Source: Streptomyces sp. NBC_01551 (lineage in GTDB: Bacteria; Actinomycetota; Actinomycetes; Streptomycetales; Streptomycetaceae). Taken from it: a stretch of DNA of 64,000 nucleotides. Positions 53,707 to 62,474 of the stretch are shown in pieces. The stretch spans positions 1,842,501 through 1,906,500 of the forward strand of contig NZ_JAPEPX010000001.1 in the NCBI RefSeq assembly GCF_026339935.1, in the 5' to 3' direction. How positions within the stretch are numbered: position 1 is the stretch's first letter; every line of letters begins with the position of its first letter. The notes under the pieces are model-generated. The model saw only the letters and a list, made by a program, of their open reading frames with translations. It did not search any database and was not told the origin of the DNA. A program made the position numbers and the translations under genes.

Positions 53707-54728
53707 GCGGCTCCCTGCAACAGACTCGCGACCGTCCGGGAGGCCTCGGACGGTTCCATGGGAAGGGGGACCGCGCCCGACAGGTCGACGGTGTAGGAGA
53801 CGTCCAGCACGGCCACGGGCACGCCCGCCGCCGTGAGCGCCTGCGCGGTCAGTCCGGGGAACTCCGGGCCCACCCGGTACCACCGTTCCTCGCGTACGAC
53901 GAACCAAGTGTCCTGGTACCTCTCGGCGTCCGTCACGCGATATCCGACGCGGGCCAGCGAGTCGAGAAGGGCACTCTCGTCGTCGCACAGACGCAGCAGT
54001 CGATCGACGAGCCCGGGGACACTCTCCCCCACGGTGGGGCCGGCCGCGCGCCGCAGCCCCAGCCATACGAGCGACAGTTCTCCGCCCGTGGGCGCTTCGA
54101 GCTGGTCAAGGCCGTGTATCCGGGCTCGCCTGCCCTCATCGACCGTGCTCGTCTTCACCTCGACGGCATCGGTCGCACCAGAGAAGTCGTGGCGGTGGCC
54201 GTCGGGACCCGACCACAGGCGGTGTGCGCTCGGGTCCAGCTCCAGCAGCCGGTGCAAAACGGTGAGTTCGCCGAACAGACCCGCGAGTTGGTCCGGCCCC
54301 AGCAGCGTCCCCTGCGTGCGGAAGAGAGACCGCCACCGGTCCAACACGCGGTACAGCGCTTTGACCGGGTTCTCGGGCAGGTCCTCCGCGGCACTCATGA
54401 TGTCGACGCACAACTCGGTGAACAGATCACCCAGGTCGTCGCGCAGGCAGGAGAGGTCTGCGTAGTACTGATACGTGTCCTCGTCCTCCAACGGCCGCTT
54501 GCGCAGACGCAGACCCGGGCCGTCGATACCGGCGCGCAGCCGCCTGTCGGAGGGGATCGGTATCAGGATGTGGCGTCGGCCCTCGTAGTCGATCCCGACC
54601 GCGAGCGGTCCATGGACAACGTCGACCGGAAGCGGGGCGACACGCAGACGCCCGTCGCCCGTGGGCGCCTCGGCCTCCAGCCCTGCCCAGCTCTGCGCCA
54701 TGACCCGACGGAAAGTCTCCTCGCTCAC
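53703..54728 (-). CDS. PD-(D/E)XK nuclease of the defence operon
   Basis: This 341-aa protein has the core of the superfamily: GLFGELTVLHRLL (Glu154) and HDFSGATDAVEVKTST (Asp181, Glu190-x-Lys192). That fits the 'PD-(D/E)XK motif protein' family seen in methylase-Z1 operons. It is the most likely DNA-cutting subunit. The N-terminal 100 residues and C-terminal 120 residues have no named domain. The GTG at 54728 overlaps the Z1 stop, and its stop overlaps the MORC start. The codon bias is slightly weaker than in flanking core genes. Confidence 0.88.
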   Translation of the reverse strand: MSEETFRRVMAQSWAGLEAEAPTGDGRLRVAPLPVDVVHGPLAVGIDYEGRRHILIPIPSDRRLRAGIDGPGLRLRKRPLEDEDTYQYYADLSCLRDDLGDLFTELCVDIMSAAEDLPENPVKALYRVLDRWRSLFRTQGTLLGPDQLAGLFGELTVLHRLLELDPSAHRLWSGPDGHRHDFSGATDAVEVKTSTVDEGRRARIHGLDQLEAPTGGELSLVWLGLRRAAGPTVGESVPGLVDRLLRLCDDESALLDSLARVGYRVTDAERYQDTWFVVREERWYRVGPEFPGLTAQALTAAGVPVAVLDVSYTVDLSGAVPLPMEPSEASRTVASLLQGAA

Positions 54729-57286
54729 GTGTCCTCGCCCTCGAGGAGACTGAACACGTCCTCCTCTTCAAGCAGACCCATGGGGAGCTTGGCGGAGATG
54801 TACTTCTCCACGGTGCTGTCCTTGCCCACCGACTCGGGGAACACGAGTCCGACGCCGATCACATGTTCTTCGGCCCCCAGCGCCTCACGTGACCCCTCCT
54901 TGGAGGGGTGCGGCTCGGAGTCCTTGTCGATCGGGTACAGCACCAGGAGACCGGTGTCCGGCGCCTGGGCCTTTCGTAGTTCCTTGATGCCCGCCTCGTT
55001 GAGCCGTGACGTCTCCCCGGTCAGGTCGACGGCCGCATCGCGGCGGCTCATCAGCGTCTTGATGTCCACCGTGCCGACCTTGGCACCCTTGCTCTTGAGC
55101 CGGGCACGCGTGATGCGGCCGACGGTCACGTCGGGCCCAAAGGTGTAGTCCTTCTCCCCGGCCGGATTGCCGATGACGGCGATGTTCCACCGCCCCAAGG
55201 AACCGGCGTTCGAGACCCGCTTGCGGATGTAGCCGATGATCAGGTCGGCGTCGTTCTCCGGGGAGTCCTCGTGGAACTTGTAGGTCTGCAGGAAGTCGAC
55301 GACCGCCCCGTGAGGTACGTCGCGGAAAACGTACCGGCCGTCCTCAGGGCATTCATCGGCCCGCACGGAAGTGGCCACCGAGGCCTCGATCAGCGTGTGC
55401 GCGGCCTCGGCATTCCGGCGCAGCCACGCCGCGTCGGTCTGGAAGTAGTGGGTCTGCACGCGCCGGCCGCTGTAGGAAGAGGCAGCTGTGACGGCGTCGC
55501 GCATTTTCGCGGCCGCGGTCACCCTCAGGGACGGATGTGTCCGCAGACGGACGGCGAAGGTGAGGGGGTCCTCGCTTTCGGTCAGGTAGACGTCGATGTC
55601 GCGCCGCATCTCGGTCTCCACCGTGGCGAGGTGACGGAACCACTCGGCGAGCTCGTCCGTCATCCAGATCCTGGGCAGATCGGCGTAGCCGTTGCGGAAA
55701 CCGAACCAGCGACCCATCTGCAGCAGGGTGTCGTAGGCGGAGACGGCGCGGACGAAGTAGCTGACGGAGAGACCTTCGAGCGTGAGACCGCGGGAAAGGG
55801 TATTGCCGCCGACCGCGATGGCGACGACCGGACCGTTCTCGTAGTCGAGGCGGTCTTCACTGCTGGAGTTGTCCATGATGACCCGGCAGTCGTCCAGGAC
55901 TGCCGGCAACACTTGGAGCAGTTCGTCGAACAGCACGGGCTTCTCGCCGAACTCCTCGGCCGGGACGCGCGCGGTCTCCTCTTCCCACAGTCGTCGAAGT
56001 CCTTCGACGGCTGTGGTGTCCGTCAGGGACTGGGCAACACGCTTGCGCAAGTGCAGCAGAGGCCCCCTGAAGCTGTTGTGCACGGAGGTGTTGACGCTGG
56101 TGTGGATCAGCATCGTGTTGTGCGGGTTTCCCGTTCCGCGCACCCGCCGAGCTGCTGTGACCAGCCAGAAATACTCGACGGCGCGTCGCAGCGTGTCAGT
56201 GATCACGGGCTCGAAGCCTTCGACCTCGTCCCGCGTCATGGGACGCACGCACGGCACGTCATCCTCTGGAACGGACCTGATCATGTCGTGACCGTCGTCG
56301 ACCTCGTTCGGATCCTCACCGTCGAGTGCGTAGCGGCCGAACAGGACCTCCGTACCGAAGTGTCCCTTCGGCTTGGGCAGGTTGACGACGAAGTGCTCGG
56401 GATAGAGGTCCTGGCTGCTCGGGTCGATAAGGAGGTTCGCAAAGGGGGAGGCCGTGTAGCCCACATAGGCGGACTTCGGCAGAGACTTCATGATGGACAG
56501 GATGAGCGGGTTGATCGATTTCGTCGCCACCGTCGCCTGGTCGGCCTCGTCATCGATGATCAGCGCCGGGCAGTCCTTGAGGTAGTCCGAGGCGCTCTCC
56601 AGCCATCGGGACAGCTTGCGCAGCACCGTGGCGTTCTTCTTGACCACGCACAGGACATGGGTGTTGTTGCTGCTGCCGAAATAGGCGGCCGGGTTCTGCA
56701 GCGGGGTGAAATCCTTGTCGAGCCCCGTCAGCTGGGACCACCGCGAGGGGTTCGGTTCCACCAGCTGCTGGACGAGCCGCGCCTGGGTTTGGCGCCGGAG
56801 GCCGTTGTGGATGCCGGCGAGGACGATGAACAGCTTGTAGCCGCGATCCGCTGCCTTCGCCATGACCGAGGTGAAGCTGGTCGTCTTGCCCGACTGAACG
56901 TAGCCGACGACCAGGCCCTTCGTGGTGAAGGCCCGTTCCTTGGGGTGATTGAGGAGGGAGGTGATCCGCGTGGAGGAGTCGTCAAGGCTGCGGATCGCGG
57001 GCTCCTGTGGCCAACCGTCCTTCCGGAGCAGTTCCGCGATCGCCGGCCAGTACTTGTCCCCCGGCTGCGGCCCTGTGTACCAGGTGTCCCGGTTGCCGAG
57101 GACCACGGACTGCGGCTCCTCGAGCTCCTTGATCCGGATCGTATCGGCCTCGTGTCGCTCGCGGATGCGCTGCATGACGTCCTGGCTGACGCCGAATGAC
57201 TCCAACCGCTTCACTGCCTCAACCGGAGGGAAACGATCGAGAAGGGCCACGAACGTCTCGTAGTTGTCGTTGAACTCATCGGTCAT
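54725..57286 (-). CDS. Z1-domain superfamily 2-like ATPase of the defence operon
   Basis: This 853-aa protein opens the operon. It shows Walker A GYVQSGKTTS (128-137), Walker B/DEAD-like IIDDEADQ (243-250), and the Z1-specific GYTASPFANLL and LLQMGRWFGFRNGY blocks. Z1 proteins are helicase-like ATPases tied to MORC ATPases, nucleases and C5 methylases. Here it likely moves on or melts DNA for the nuclease. ATG 57286 was chosen for the MTDEFNDNYE start; its Shine-Dalgarno is weak. A GTG at 57424 would add 46 basic residues. Its stop overlaps the next start (GTGA). Confidence 0.92.
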   Translation of the reverse strand: MTDEFNDNYETFVALLDRFPPVEAVKRLESFGVSQDVMQRIRERHEADTIRIKELEEPQSVVLGNRDTWYTGPQPGDKYWPAIAELLRKDGWPQEPAIRSLDDSSTRITSLLNHPKERAFTTKGLVVGYVQSGKTTSFTSVMAKAADRGYKLFIVLAGIHNGLRRQTQARLVQQLVEPNPSRWSQLTGLDKDFTPLQNPAAYFGSSNNTHVLCVVKKNATVLRKLSRWLESASDYLKDCPALIIDDEADQATVATKSINPLILSIMKSLPKSAYVGYTASPFANLLIDPSSQDLYPEHFVVNLPKPKGHFGTEVLFGRYALDGEDPNEVDDGHDMIRSVPEDDVPCVRPMTRDEVEGFEPVITDTLRRAVEYFWLVTAARRVRGTGNPHNTMLIHTSVNTSVHNSFRGPLLHLRKRVAQSLTDTTAVEGLRRLWEEETARVPAEEFGEKPVLFDELLQVLPAVLDDCRVIMDNSSSEDRLDYENGPVVAIAVGGNTLSRGLTLEGLSVSYFVRAVSAYDTLLQMGRWFGFRNGYADLPRIWMTDELAEWFRHLATVETEMRRDIDVYLTESEDPLTFAVRLRTHPSLRVTAAAKMRDAVTAASSYSGRRVQTHYFQTDAAWLRRNAEAAHTLIEASVATSVRADECPEDGRYVFRDVPHGAVVDFLQTYKFHEDSPENDADLIIGYIRKRVSNAGSLGRWNIAVIGNPAGEKDYTFGPDVTVGRITRARLKSKGAKVGTVDIKTLMSRRDAAVDLTGETSRLNEAGIKELRKAQAPDTGLLVLYPIDKDSEPHPSKEGSREALGAEEHVIGVGLVFPESVGKDSTVEKYISAKLPMGLLEEEDVFSLLEGEDT

Positions 57287-57857
57287 AGCCTCGACCGCCC
57301 CCGGTTCTCGCTCGTCTTGGCCGGTGGGGCCCCCGGGACCCTTCCGCCTCCACGGTTGTGTTCGGCGAACGACGTGGGCGCCCCGAAGAGCGCGCACCGG
57401 CGTGGCACCCTCATGCAACGTCACACATTATTGAGTTAATCCGTCTCGCCGCACAGGTTCTCAGCCATGATCCACCACTCAGGGTGGCCATGGGCATGAC
57501 GCGAATCAAGAAATATCTGCTGGAACAGGACAAAGGGTACCGATGGTTCGGAGGCGAGTGTCTCGGGCACTCCACCAACGATTCGGGCACGGGGCGCGGC
57601 CGCCGGGCAGTCAACGGCATCGTCGAGTACCGCGTCGCCGGCGACCCCTGCGGGGCCCGTCGCAGGACACGGCGACCGGGTGGCCGAGGCCCAGCGAGGC
57701 GGGTGCCCAGCGCGCACGCACCGCGCGCGTGCGGGGCCCGGGCCGGGCGCGCAGCATGGAAGTGTCGCCGTTCCACCACCGCCCGGCCGGGGCGATCGCC
57801 GCAGCCGACGCCGGTCAGCTGCCGGGGCGGGACGCCTTCGTTCGCCTGGAGCCCCGT
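57287..57857. other. 571-bp region upstream of the defence operon and the CinY-like gene
   Basis: No convincing gene is seen; several frames are open but none has a ribosome-binding site or known motif. An A/T-rich palindrome-like element, ATTATTGAGTTAAT (57427-57440), stands out. On the minus strand it contains CAATAA, which could be the -10 of the operon, about 140 bp before Z1. The right half (57600-57850) is GC-rich and structureless. Confidence 0.5.
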
Positions 57858-58832
57858 ATGTCCCCCCACCCGCTCCCGGGCCCGCCCAAGGCCGCCTCCG
57901 CGGCCTTCGCAGCCGTGCTGGCAGCCGCCCTGGCCGTCGTACCGGGCGGCCCTGCCCACGCCTTCACCGGCGCCAACCACGAGGAGATCACCCGGGCCGC
58001 GCTGCCCTGGGATCCCGTCACGCTGACCGCGATGGCCGACGCCCACGACGGGGCGATCAACGCCAACGACCGCCGCCCCTACTTCGACATCGGCCCCCTG
58101 CACTGCGACAACGCCGACTACCTCGCCCCCCGCCACTCCGCCGGCTACCCCCGCACCCGGGACGAGGCCTCCACGGAGCTCCTCGCCTGCGTCCGTACGT
58201 CCGTCGCCCGCTTCCGCGACGCGGTCCGGGCCGCCGACGGCCTCGTCGACGCCGACGGCACGGTGCGCGCTGGCGAGAGCGACCTGTCCTCCCCCTGCAC
58301 GTGGGACGAGAAGCCCGGGCGCGCCAAATGCGCCGTCCTCGAACAGCTCGGCCGCGGCTGGCACCAGATCGAGGACTTCTACGCGCACTCCAACTGGAGC
58401 GACCGGCCCGCCGCCGGTCCGATCGGCCTCGACAACCCGCCCGGCCTGGGGCGTACGGACCACCCGCCGTTCCTCGACATCCGCCGCTACAGCGCCATGG
58501 ACGACGCCGACTGGACCCGCGAGGCGCGCGAGCGCATCCCCGCGGACCTCACCACCGGCTGCTACCCCGACATCGACTCCACCGGCGTCAAACCCGCCGA
58601 CTGCGACGGCCGCGTCGCCCACACCCGCACCCTGAACAAGGACACCGTCGCTTCCCCGCGCGCACGGACGGGCGACAATTTCCGCCGGGCGACGGCCGGG
58701 GCCACCGCCGAACTCACCCGCCAGTGGAACGACTTCAAGGCCGAGCTGCTCACGGCGTACCCCGACCACCGGCGCGGCGCACAGATGATCTGCGCCCTCG
58801 TCCACGACGCCCCGGCCGCGGCCTGCCCCTGA
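57858..58832 (+). CDS. Secreted CinY/Het-C-like protein
   Basis: This 324-aa protein has a signal peptide (cleavage near AHA, about residue 37). The mature part shows NHEEITRAALPW, HCDNADYL and GWHQIEDFYAHSNWSDR. The H-D-x-x-A-HSN pattern resembles Het-C-type and zinc-dependent phospholipase C-like proteins, including CinY of Streptomyces lantibiotic producers. Several His/Asp could bind Zn. Six Cys may form disulfides. No lantibiotic genes are nearby. ATG 57858 is chosen because only from here does a signal peptide arise. It ends 4 bp from the convergent amidotransferase. Confidence 0.75.
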   Translation: MSPHPLPGPPKAASAAFAAVLAAALAVVPGGPAHAFTGANHEEITRAALPWDPVTLTAMADAHDGAINANDRRPYFDIGPLHCDNADYLAPRHSAGYPRTRDEASTELLACVRTSVARFRDAVRAADGLVDADGTVRAGESDLSSPCTWDEKPGRAKCAVLEQLGRGWHQIEDFYAHSNWSDRPAAGPIGLDNPPGLGRTDHPPFLDIRRYSAMDDADWTREARERIPADLTTGCYPDIDSTGVKPADCDGRVAHTRTLNKDTVASPRARTGDNFRRATAGATAELTRQWNDFKAELLTAYPDHRRGAQMICALVHDAPAAACP

Positions 58833-58836
58833 CGCG

Positions 58837-59670
58837 TCAGGCCGCCTGAGGAGCGAAGGGGAACAACGCGTCCGCGCCCGGCCGCACGACGCCGTAACTG
58901 CTCTCCGGTACCTGGTTCCAGGCGCCGGGCAGATCGCCGAGGGGCTCGGAGACGACGAGGCGGGTCTCGTCCGAGACCTCCTGGAGGAACGCCATGTCGG
59001 GGTGGAGCCTGCGCAGGCTGTCCACCCGGCTGCTGTAGAACAGCGACCTGGATTCGCCCTTGCTGGAGTAGCGGAAGGCCCAGACGCTCTCGCCGTCGGT
59101 CACGGCCACCGTCATCTGCAGCGGGAACTCCACGCCCCGCTCGTGTCCGATGCGCTCCACGACTCCGGCCATCCGCGCCACGGCGCCCGGCGGGTCCTGC
59201 TCCAGGCCGAAGGTGACGGCGAGGTAGAACATCACCTCGGAGTCCGTCGTTCCCTCGATGTCGGTGAACAGCGCGGGGTCGACGAGCAGGCACAGTTCCC
59301 GGCGCATCAGGTGGAACCCGGAGATGGCCCCGTTGTGCATCCACAGCCAGCGGCCGTGCCGGAAGGGGTGGCAGTTCGTCTGCTGCACCGCCGTTCCGGT
59401 CGACGCCCGGATGTGGGCGAAGAACAGGGGGGACTGCACGTGATCGGCGATCTCCCGCAGGTTGCGGTTGTTCCAGGCGGGCCCCACGTCCCGCAGGACC
59501 GCCGGAGTACCGGCGTGATCCGTGTACCACCCGACGCCGAAGCCGTCGCCGTTCGTCGTCTCCACACCCAGTTTCGAGTGCAGGCTCTGGTCGATCAGCG
59601 AGTGCGCCGGCTTGTACAGGATGGTGTCGAGCAGAAGGGGTGAACCCGAGTACGCGAGCCATCGGCACAT
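58837..59670 (-). CDS. Class II glutamine amidotransferase (YafJ/EgtC-like)
   Basis: This 277-aa protein starts MCRWLAYSGSPLLLD; after Met removal Cys2 is the N-terminal nucleophile. Other marks are NGDGFGVGWYTD, FFAHIRASTG and MHNGAISGFHLMRRE. Such stand-alone Ntn domains hydrolyse gamma-glutamyl bonds (EgtC cuts gamma-glutamyl-hercynylcysteine sulfoxide). The ergothioneine genes are not here, so this is probably a paralogue. ATG 59670 is unambiguous since Cys must follow Met. Confidence 0.9.
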   Translation of the reverse strand: MCRWLAYSGSPLLLDTILYKPAHSLIDQSLHSKLGVETTNGDGFGVGWYTDHAGTPAVLRDVGPAWNNRNLREIADHVQSPLFFAHIRASTGTAVQQTNCHPFRHGRWLWMHNGAISGFHLMRRELCLLVDPALFTDIEGTTDSEVMFYLAVTFGLEQDPPGAVARMAGVVERIGHERGVEFPLQMTVAVTDGESVWAFRYSSKGESRSLFYSSRVDSLRRLHPDMAFLQEVSDETRLVVSEPLGDLPGAWNQVPESSYGVVRPGADALFPFAPQAA

Positions 59671-59759
59671 GAGTCATCACCTGTTCCTCGTTGTACCGGC
59701 AGTCTCATCGTCGGCCCATCCCACGGTGATCGCCACGCAGGCGGGAGGCGCACACGCAA

Positions 59760-59790
59760 GTGCCCCGCCCGGGAAGCCCGGGCGGGGCAC
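59760..59790 (-). terminator. Terminator after the CAU-anticodon tRNA
   Basis: A perfect 14-bp stem (GTGCCCCGCCCGGG, 59760-59773 with 59777-59790) with a 3-nt loop lies 42 bp past the tRNA. Confidence 0.8.
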
Positions 59791-59832
59791 GAGACCGGCC
59801 GGTCGCAACGTTTCTGCGGACCAGCCCTTCGG

Positions 59833-59906
59833 TGGGGCGGGTGGGACTCGAACCCACGGCCGACGGATTATGAGTCCGCTGCTCTAACCGGCTGAGCTAC
59901 CGCCCC
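59833..59906 (-). tRNA. tRNA with anticodon CAU (Met, possibly Ile2)
   Basis: This 74-nt minus-strand cloverleaf has a 7-bp acceptor (GGGGCGG/CCGCCCC), TAGCTCAGCCGGTTAGAGCA D-arm, anticodon CAT at 59870-59872, and GGTTCGAGTCC T-arm. The 3' CCA is not encoded (the sequence reads ACCG). Elongator Met is likely; Ile2, whose CAU is modified to lysidine, cannot be ruled out by eye. It is not an initiator, since the acceptor is fully paired. Confidence 0.93.
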
Positions 59907-60050
59907 TTTACGGCGTGGCGCGTACATGTGTGCGCGCCGTCTGCCGCAGCATAGCCGCTCATACGATCTCCTGCCTCGGATGCCTCGCATGATCGGCTTC
60001 GCCTGTTCAGAGAGACCGCGCCGAGGGCTGCCCGGTTCCGTTCCGGGGGC

Positions 60051-60084
60051 AAAAAAAGAAGAGGACCCCCCTGGGGCCCTCTTC
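60051..60084 (-). terminator. Intrinsic terminator of the tRNA-Asn pair
   Basis: On the minus strand, a GAAGAGG/CCTCTTC stem with additional GGGCCCC pairing is followed by TTTTTTT (60051-60057). This is the only classic T-tailed terminator noticed in the window. Confidence 0.85.
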
Positions 60085-60091
60085 CTTCACG

Positions 60092-60164
60092 CTCCCCCGG
60101 CTGGACTCGAACCAGCAACCCTCCGGTTAACAGCCGAATGCTCTGCCAATTGAGCTACAGGGGA
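60092..60164 (-). tRNA. tRNA-Asn (GUU), copy 2
   Basis: This 73-nt cloverleaf has acceptor TCCCCTG paired with CGGGGGA (with a G-T pair), anticodon GTT at 60129-60131 and discriminator G at 60092, as usual for Asn. No CCA is encoded. The neighbouring copy, 5 bp upstream in transcription, differs in the anticodon stem and in the variable/T-stem bases. Confidence 0.95.
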
Positions 60165-60169
60165 CTGCG

Positions 60170-60242
60170 CTCCCCCGACTGGACTCGAACCAGTAACCTG
60201 CCGGTTAACAGCCGGCTGCTCTGCCAATTGAGCTACAGGGGA
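60170..60242 (-). tRNA. tRNA-Asn (GUU), copy 1
   Basis: This 73-nt cloverleaf has anticodon GTT at 60207-60209 and discriminator G at 60170; acceptor and D-arm are the same as copy 2. The anticodon stem (GCCGG/CCGGC) is a stronger version. It is 5 bp from copy 2, so both come from one transcript ending at the T-tailed terminator. Confidence 0.95.
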
Positions 60243-60388
60243 TTGCTGCGGTGCACCGAACAGCCCACCTCCGGCCATTTCCGGGGGGCGAGCGCTCGCT
60301 GCGAGTCATAGATTAGCGCAAGCAGGGGGGTGCTCCGCCAATCGGTATCGGAAGCAGGCCGGGCACCACACGACGAAGGGTGACAGGC

Positions 60389-60697
60389 ATGCGGTACAAG
60401 ATCGCTTTCGCGCTCGGACTGGGCGTCGGCTACGTGCTCGGGACCCGGGCGGGGCGGGAGCGGTACGAGCAGCTGCGGAAGTCCGCGCGCCAGGTCGCGC
60501 AGAACCCCGCGGTGCGCAACGCGGCCGAGAGCGCCGGGCAGACCGGCCGCCAGTTCGCCGGGAAGGCCTTCGCCGCCGTGAGCGACAAGGTCGGCGACGC
60601 GGTGCCGGGCTCGCTGGCCGGACGGGTGCGCGGGCTGCGCGACCGGGTCGGCGGTGGCTCCGGCGCCGAGGACGACTGGGGTACGAGCAACACCTGA
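60389..60697 (+). CDS. YtxH-like small membrane-associated protein
   Basis: This 102-aa protein starts MRYKIAFALGLGVGYVLGTRAGRERYEQL: a short Gly-rich membrane segment followed by an Arg-rich amphipathic helix. That is the YtxH/GvpP-like pattern of actinobacteria. The rest is Ala/Gly/Arg-rich and helical. Function unknown; perhaps a membrane-linked stress protein. GAAGGGTG precedes ATG 60389. A GTG at 60380 would overlap the ribosome-binding site. Confidence 0.8.
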   Translation: MRYKIAFALGLGVGYVLGTRAGRERYEQLRKSARQVAQNPAVRNAAESAGQTGRQFAGKAFAAVSDKVGDAVPGSLAGRVRGLRDRVGGGSGAEDDWGTSNT

Positions 60698-60778
60698 GGC
60701 ACCGGGGCCCGCGGAGCCCGCGGGCCCCGGGGTGCCGCGCCGGTGGAGCCCGTCACCCCGTGCGGCAGAATTCTCCGC

Positions 60779-62227
60779 ATGGGGATAGTCGCCGGGCTGG
60801 ACAGTTCTTCCGCCTTCACTCGCATCGTCGTCTGTGACACCGACACGGGTGCCGTGCTGCGCCAGGGCTACGCGCCCCATCCGCAGCCCGCGGGAGAACC
60901 GGAGGGTGCGCACCCGTACGAGACCGACCCGCAGGCCTGGCTGCTCTCCCTCGGTGAGGCGGCCGGCGGCGGGCTCCTCGAAGGGGTGCAGGCCATCGGC
61001 GTCTCCGCCCAGCAGCACGCCGTACTGCCGCTGGACACGCAGGGCGCGCTGGTACGCCCCGCCCTGGTCGGCAACGACAAGCGCGGGCAGGCCGCCGCGG
61101 CCGATCTGATCGACGCGCTCGGCGGGCGGCACGCCTGGGCCGAGGCCGTCGGGTCCGTCCCGCACTCCGCTCAGCCCCTCGTGAAGCTGGCCTGGCTGGC
61201 CCGCGCCGAGCCGGAGGCGGCCCGGCGGGTGGCGGTGCTGCTGTCCCCGCACGACTGGCTGGTCTGGCAGCTGCTGGGCCGGCCCGCGCGGCGCACGACC
61301 GACCGGGGCGGCGCCTCCGGCACCGGCTACTGGTCGCCGGCCACCGGCTCCTACCGCCCCGACCTGGTCGAGCTGGCGCTCGGCCACATGGCCCTGCTGC
61401 CCGAGGTGCTCGGCCCCGCCGACGCCGCCGGGACCACCCCCGAGGGGCTGCTGATCTCCGCCGGCACCGGCGAGACGATGGCCGCCGCGCTCGGGCTGGG
61501 CCTCGGCCCCGGCGACGCGGTGGTCTCGCTGGGCGCCTCGGGCTCGGTGATGGCCGTCCACCGCGAGGCCCTGTCGGAGCCGGGCGGGCTGATCACCTCC
61601 CTCGCGGACGGCGCCGGCATGCACCTGCCCGTGGTGAACACCTCCAACGCGGTACGGGCCCTGCGCGGCACCGCCGAACTGCTCGGCACCGATCTGGAGG
61701 GGCTGTCCGCGCTCGCGCTGAAGTCGACCCCGGGTTCGCACGGCCTCGTCCTGCTGCCGTACCTGGAGGGCGAGCGGACGCCGAACCTGCCGCACGCCGC
61801 CGGGACCCTGACCGGGCTGCGGCGGGACGCCATGAAGCCCGAGCACCTGGCGCGGGCCTCCTTCGAGGGCATGCTGTGCGGGCTGGTCGACGCCCTCGAC
61901 GTGCTGCGCTCGCGCGGCGTCGAGATCCGCCGGGTCTTCCTGCTGGGCGCGGCGGCCGGGCTGCCCGCCGTACAGGCCTTCGCCCCGGGGCTGTTCGGGA
62001 CGCAGGTCGTCGTGCCGGCGCCCGCCGACTACGCGGCGCTGGGCGCGGCGCGGCAGGCCGCGTGGGCGCTGGGGGTGCAGCAGGGCACGCTGGCCCCGCA
62101 CACCCCGCCGGTGTGGCCGTCCCCGGCGGCGCAGGTCTTCGAGCCGGACGAGGAGTACCCGGCCTGGCAGGCGGTGCGCCAGCAGTACATCGCCACGCGC
62201 GAGCAGATCCACCCCGGGGCGTTCTGA
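60779..62227 (+). CDS. FGGY-family carbohydrate kinase (xylulokinase-like)
   Basis: This 482-aa enzyme has the ribonuclease-H-like fold halves: GIVAGLDSSSAFTRIVVCDTDTG (phosphate-binding, early), SAQQHAVLPLD (sugar-site QxH), VVSLGASGSVMAV and FLLGAAAGLPAVQAFAPGLFG (adenosine, late). It phosphorylates a sugar, most like D-xylulose, with ATP. CAGAAT (60766-60771) precedes ATG 60779 by 7 nt, suggesting a leaderless mRNA. No xylose isomerase is adjacent. Confidence 0.88.
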   Translation: MGIVAGLDSSSAFTRIVVCDTDTGAVLRQGYAPHPQPAGEPEGAHPYETDPQAWLLSLGEAAGGGLLEGVQAIGVSAQQHAVLPLDTQGALVRPALVGNDKRGQAAAADLIDALGGRHAWAEAVGSVPHSAQPLVKLAWLARAEPEAARRVAVLLSPHDWLVWQLLGRPARRTTDRGGASGTGYWSPATGSYRPDLVELALGHMALLPEVLGPADAAGTTPEGLLISAGTGETMAAALGLGLGPGDAVVSLGASGSVMAVHREALSEPGGLITSLADGAGMHLPVVNTSNAVRALRGTAELLGTDLEGLSALALKSTPGSHGLVLLPYLEGERTPNLPHAAGTLTGLRRDAMKPEHLARASFEGMLCGLVDALDVLRSRGVEIRRVFLLGAAAGLPAVQAFAPGLFGTQVVVPAPADYAALGAARQAAWALGVQQGTLAPHTPPVWPSPAAQVFEPDEEYPAWQAVRQQYIATREQIHPGAF

Positions 62228-62474
62228 GCGGGAGTTCCGGGCGGGGCGCTGCGGCGGCGGCGCGGGCGGCGTTGCGTGCGGCGTTCCGGCGGCCCTTCCG
62301 GCGGCGTTCCGCGCGGGCCGCGTTCCGGGACACAGCGGGTCGAATCCCCGGCCTAGGACCCCCGTCGGGCCCCTACTCCTTTTGACCGGCCTTTGCGAAA
62401 ACCGGTGGGGTTCCGGCCGGGCGGTGGCTCAAGATGGAGTGAACCCCCTCGATCTTGCCGACCGGAGCCTGCGC
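62228..62474. other. Intergenic region before the ABC exporter
   Basis: There is no gene. Three GGCGTTCCG repeats occur at about 62258-62320. A small inverted repeat (ACCGG/CCGGT) lies at about 62386-62406, before CAAGAT, a possible -10 of the transporter. Confidence 0.4.

Noticed and set aside
57287..57857. Possible small genes in the gap before the CinY-like gene
   Set aside because: Open frames exist on both strands but none has a Shine-Dalgarno, leaderless box or recognisable motif.
47684..60242. Integrative element or prophage carrying the defence operon into the tRNA locus
   Set aside because: No integrase, excisionase, transposase or direct-repeat attachment sites were seen, and flanking genes look like core genes.
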